Part shown: positions 5,828 to 7,032 of the stretch, in pieces
Position numbering within the stretch: the stretch's first letter is position 1
How the letters are laid out: every line of letters begins with the position of its first letter
Source of the DNA: Prevotellaceae bacterium
GTDB taxonomy: Bacteria > Bacteroidota > Bacteroidia > Bacteroidales > Bacteroidaceae
Length of the DNA stretch: 7,032 nt
Direction: 5' to 3'
NCBI GenBank assembly: GCA_030523505.1
Contig: JAUNIK010000045.1
Location: forward strand, 4,342-11,373
Program-made: the position numbers and the translations under genes
The notes under the pieces: generated by a model
The model's database searches: none
Seen by the model: the letters and a program-made list of their open reading frames with translations, nothing else
What the model was told of the DNA's origin: nothing

Positions 5828-7032
5828 TTATTGCCGGCCCACAAAGTTCTCTCTCTTCCAGCGCCAGCTTTTCCAACGCCATACAAAGATACCGCCTCGT
5901 ATGCCTTCGTCGAGCATCATCGCGAACCACATTCCGATGAGTCCCCAGCCGAACCATATACCGAACATCCATCCGAAGAGCACTCCCACAAACCACTGCA
6001 TTATCACACCGACATAGAACGGGAAGTTCACATCGCCCACGCTTCGCAGCACGTTGGTGTAGAAGATGTTGCTCACCTTGCCCACCTCCACTGCAATGTC
6101 AATGACAAGGATTGTTGCACCGAGGGCAATGATATCCGGATTATCGGTGAGGAGGTCCATTGCCTCACGACCGACACAGGCTGCACTGACACTGAGAATC
6201 ATCGTCAGCAGCAATGCCATACGGAGGGCATACCACCCCACCTTGTAACTTGCCTTGTATTTGTTGTCACCAATGAGATGACCAATGACGATGGATGTTC
6301 CTTGGGCAATACATATACTAAAGATGTACACGAAGATCAGCCCATTCACCACATACATACGGGTGGTGAGGGCTGTGTTTCCCAATAGGTTGATGAAATA
6401 TGTGAGTACCACCTGCTGGGCGTTGTACGACATATTCTCGCCTGCCGATGGCAAACCGATACGCATCAGTTTTACCATCTCCTCTTTCAACACCACGAAA
6501 GGCACAGTCAGCGAATCAATCAGTCGGTGCATAGGAATATGACGGGTGAAGAGAATCAAGAAGAGTGTCACCATTGCTGTTCCGCGTGAAATGTTTGTGG
6601 CAATGGCGGCACCCTCAACACCGAGGGCTGGCATTCCGAAATGTCCGAAGATGAGCGAGTAGTTGCCGATGATGTTCACCACATTCACCAACATCACCAC
6701 CAACATAGGATACACCGCCTTATGATCGGCGCGCAATGAAGCTGACACGGTGAGATGCATCGCCTGGAAGATGGCTCCTGCACCGGCAATCTGCATATAT
6801 GGCAAACCATATTGCATCAGATCGTCTTTCAATCCCATCCAGCCTAATAGCAGTTCGGCACCAAACGAGAGTATCAGCGAGATGAGAGCACCCACAACGA
6901 GGTTGAGCACAAGGGCAAGGGCTGTTATCTGCTCCATCTTGTCGCGACGACTGGCACCTAGATACTGCGAACAGAGCACTGTTGTTCCGATGTTGATTAT
7001 TTGGAACACGAGAAAGGCGAAGGTGATGAGCT
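5828..7032 (-). CDS. MATE-family multidrug/cation efflux transporter (NorM-like), 5' partial
   Basis: An integral inner-membrane antiporter of the MATE family, which expels drugs or metabolites using a sodium or proton gradient. About 400 codons are visible; the frame stays open to the right edge (LITFAFL precedes the in-frame GTG at 7009), so that GTG is internal and roughly 50 N-terminal residues are missing against a usual 440-460. Numbering from the GTG codon, family signatures include TTVLCSQYLGA (9-19), ASLRADHKAVYP (90-101), GVEGAAIATNISRG (130-143) at the end of the first half, GLPSAGENMSYNAQQ (185-199) opening the second half, and the C-terminal LDEGIRGG (366-373). At least ten hydrophobic segments are evident. 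The protein ends in a basic aromatic tail with a WRWK repeat. The stop TAA is followed in frame by TAG and TGA within the next three codons. Substrate specificity cannot be read from the sequence. It lies 140 bp upstream of the YidE-like gene on the same strand. Confidence 0.9.
   Translation of the reverse strand, partial: LITFAFLVFQIINIGTTVLCSQYLGASRRDKMEQITALALVLNLVVGALISLILSFGAELLLGWMGLKDDLMQYGLPYMQIAGAGAIFQAMHLTVSASLRADHKAVYPMLVVMLVNVVNIIGNYSLIFGHFGMPALGVEGAAIATNISRGTAMVTLFLILFTRHIPMHRLIDSLTVPFVVLKEEMVKLMRIGLPSAGENMSYNAQQVVLTYFINLLGNTALTTRMYVVNGLIFVYIFSICIAQGTSIVIGHLIGDNKYKASYKVGWYALRMALLLTMILSVSAACVGREAMDLLTDNPDIIALGATILVIDIAVEVGKVSNIFYTNVLRSVGDVNFPFYVGVIMQWFVGVLFGWMFGIWFGWGLIGMWFAMMLDEGIRGGIFVWRWKSWRWKRENFVGRQ

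Noticed and set aside
5819..5830. In-frame stops TAA, TAG and TGA within four codons at the end of the MATE gene.
   Set aside because: Seen clearly, but closely spaced stops in AT-rich 3' DNA are common and need no special explanation.
5655..6017. A 120-codon rightward frame that spans the transporter-MATE gap.
   Set aside because: It starts inside the transporter gene and ends inside the MATE gene, both antisense, and the gap portion is AT-rich promoter DNA. The Pro/Ile/His-rich end is a shadow of the membrane protein.
5831..6388. A 185-codon rightward open frame opposite the MATE gene.
   Set aside because: It is fully antisense to a well-supported membrane protein, is rich in His, Glu and Thr as expected from the complement of hydrophobic codons, and has no recognisable domain.

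Overview
The window looks like chromosomal DNA from a Bacteroidota member, most likely Bacteroidales and Prevotella-like. Three things suggest this: none of the three visible start codons has a well-spaced Shine-Dalgarno sequence and the leaders are A/T-rich; one promoter fits the Bacteroidota TTTG / TAnnTTTG consensus closely; and the proteins (a YicI-like GH31 glycosidase, a YidE/AspT-type transporter with regulatory domains, a NorM-like MATE pump) are typical of gut Bacteroidales. The genus is an inference. No sequence search was possible.

Layout. The left half (1-3990) carries three rightward genes with short gaps: the 3' part of a GH31 alpha-xylosidase-like glycosidase (open at the left edge, ending 2131), a class I SAM-dependent methyltransferase of unknown substrate (2169-2939), and a secreted phosphatidylinositol-specific phospholipase C-like protein (2989-3990). 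The spacing (37 and 49 bp) and lack of an obvious internal promoter allow one transcription unit, but the three activities have no evident common pathway. A 7-bp GC-rich hairpin lies just before the phospholipase gene.

The right half (4017-7032) carries two leftward genes: a YidE/AspT-family membrane transporter (4017-5687) and, upstream of it in transcription, a MATE-family efflux protein that runs off the right edge (5828-7032). The 140-bp gap between them (5688-5827) holds a good Bacteroidota-type promoter for the transporter, so the two are probably separately transcribed, at least in part. The two blocks converge at 3991-4018, where a GC-rich hairpin sits; one arm of this hairpin also supplies the first two bases of the transporter's stop codon.

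Taken together, this is an ordinary-looking metabolic and transport region. I found no CRISPR array, insertion sequence, phage gene, RNA gene or defence system. The items most worth a second look are the secreted phospholipase with a complete metal-independent PI-PLC active site, its linkage to an orphan methyltransferase, and the hairpin that overlaps a stop codon.
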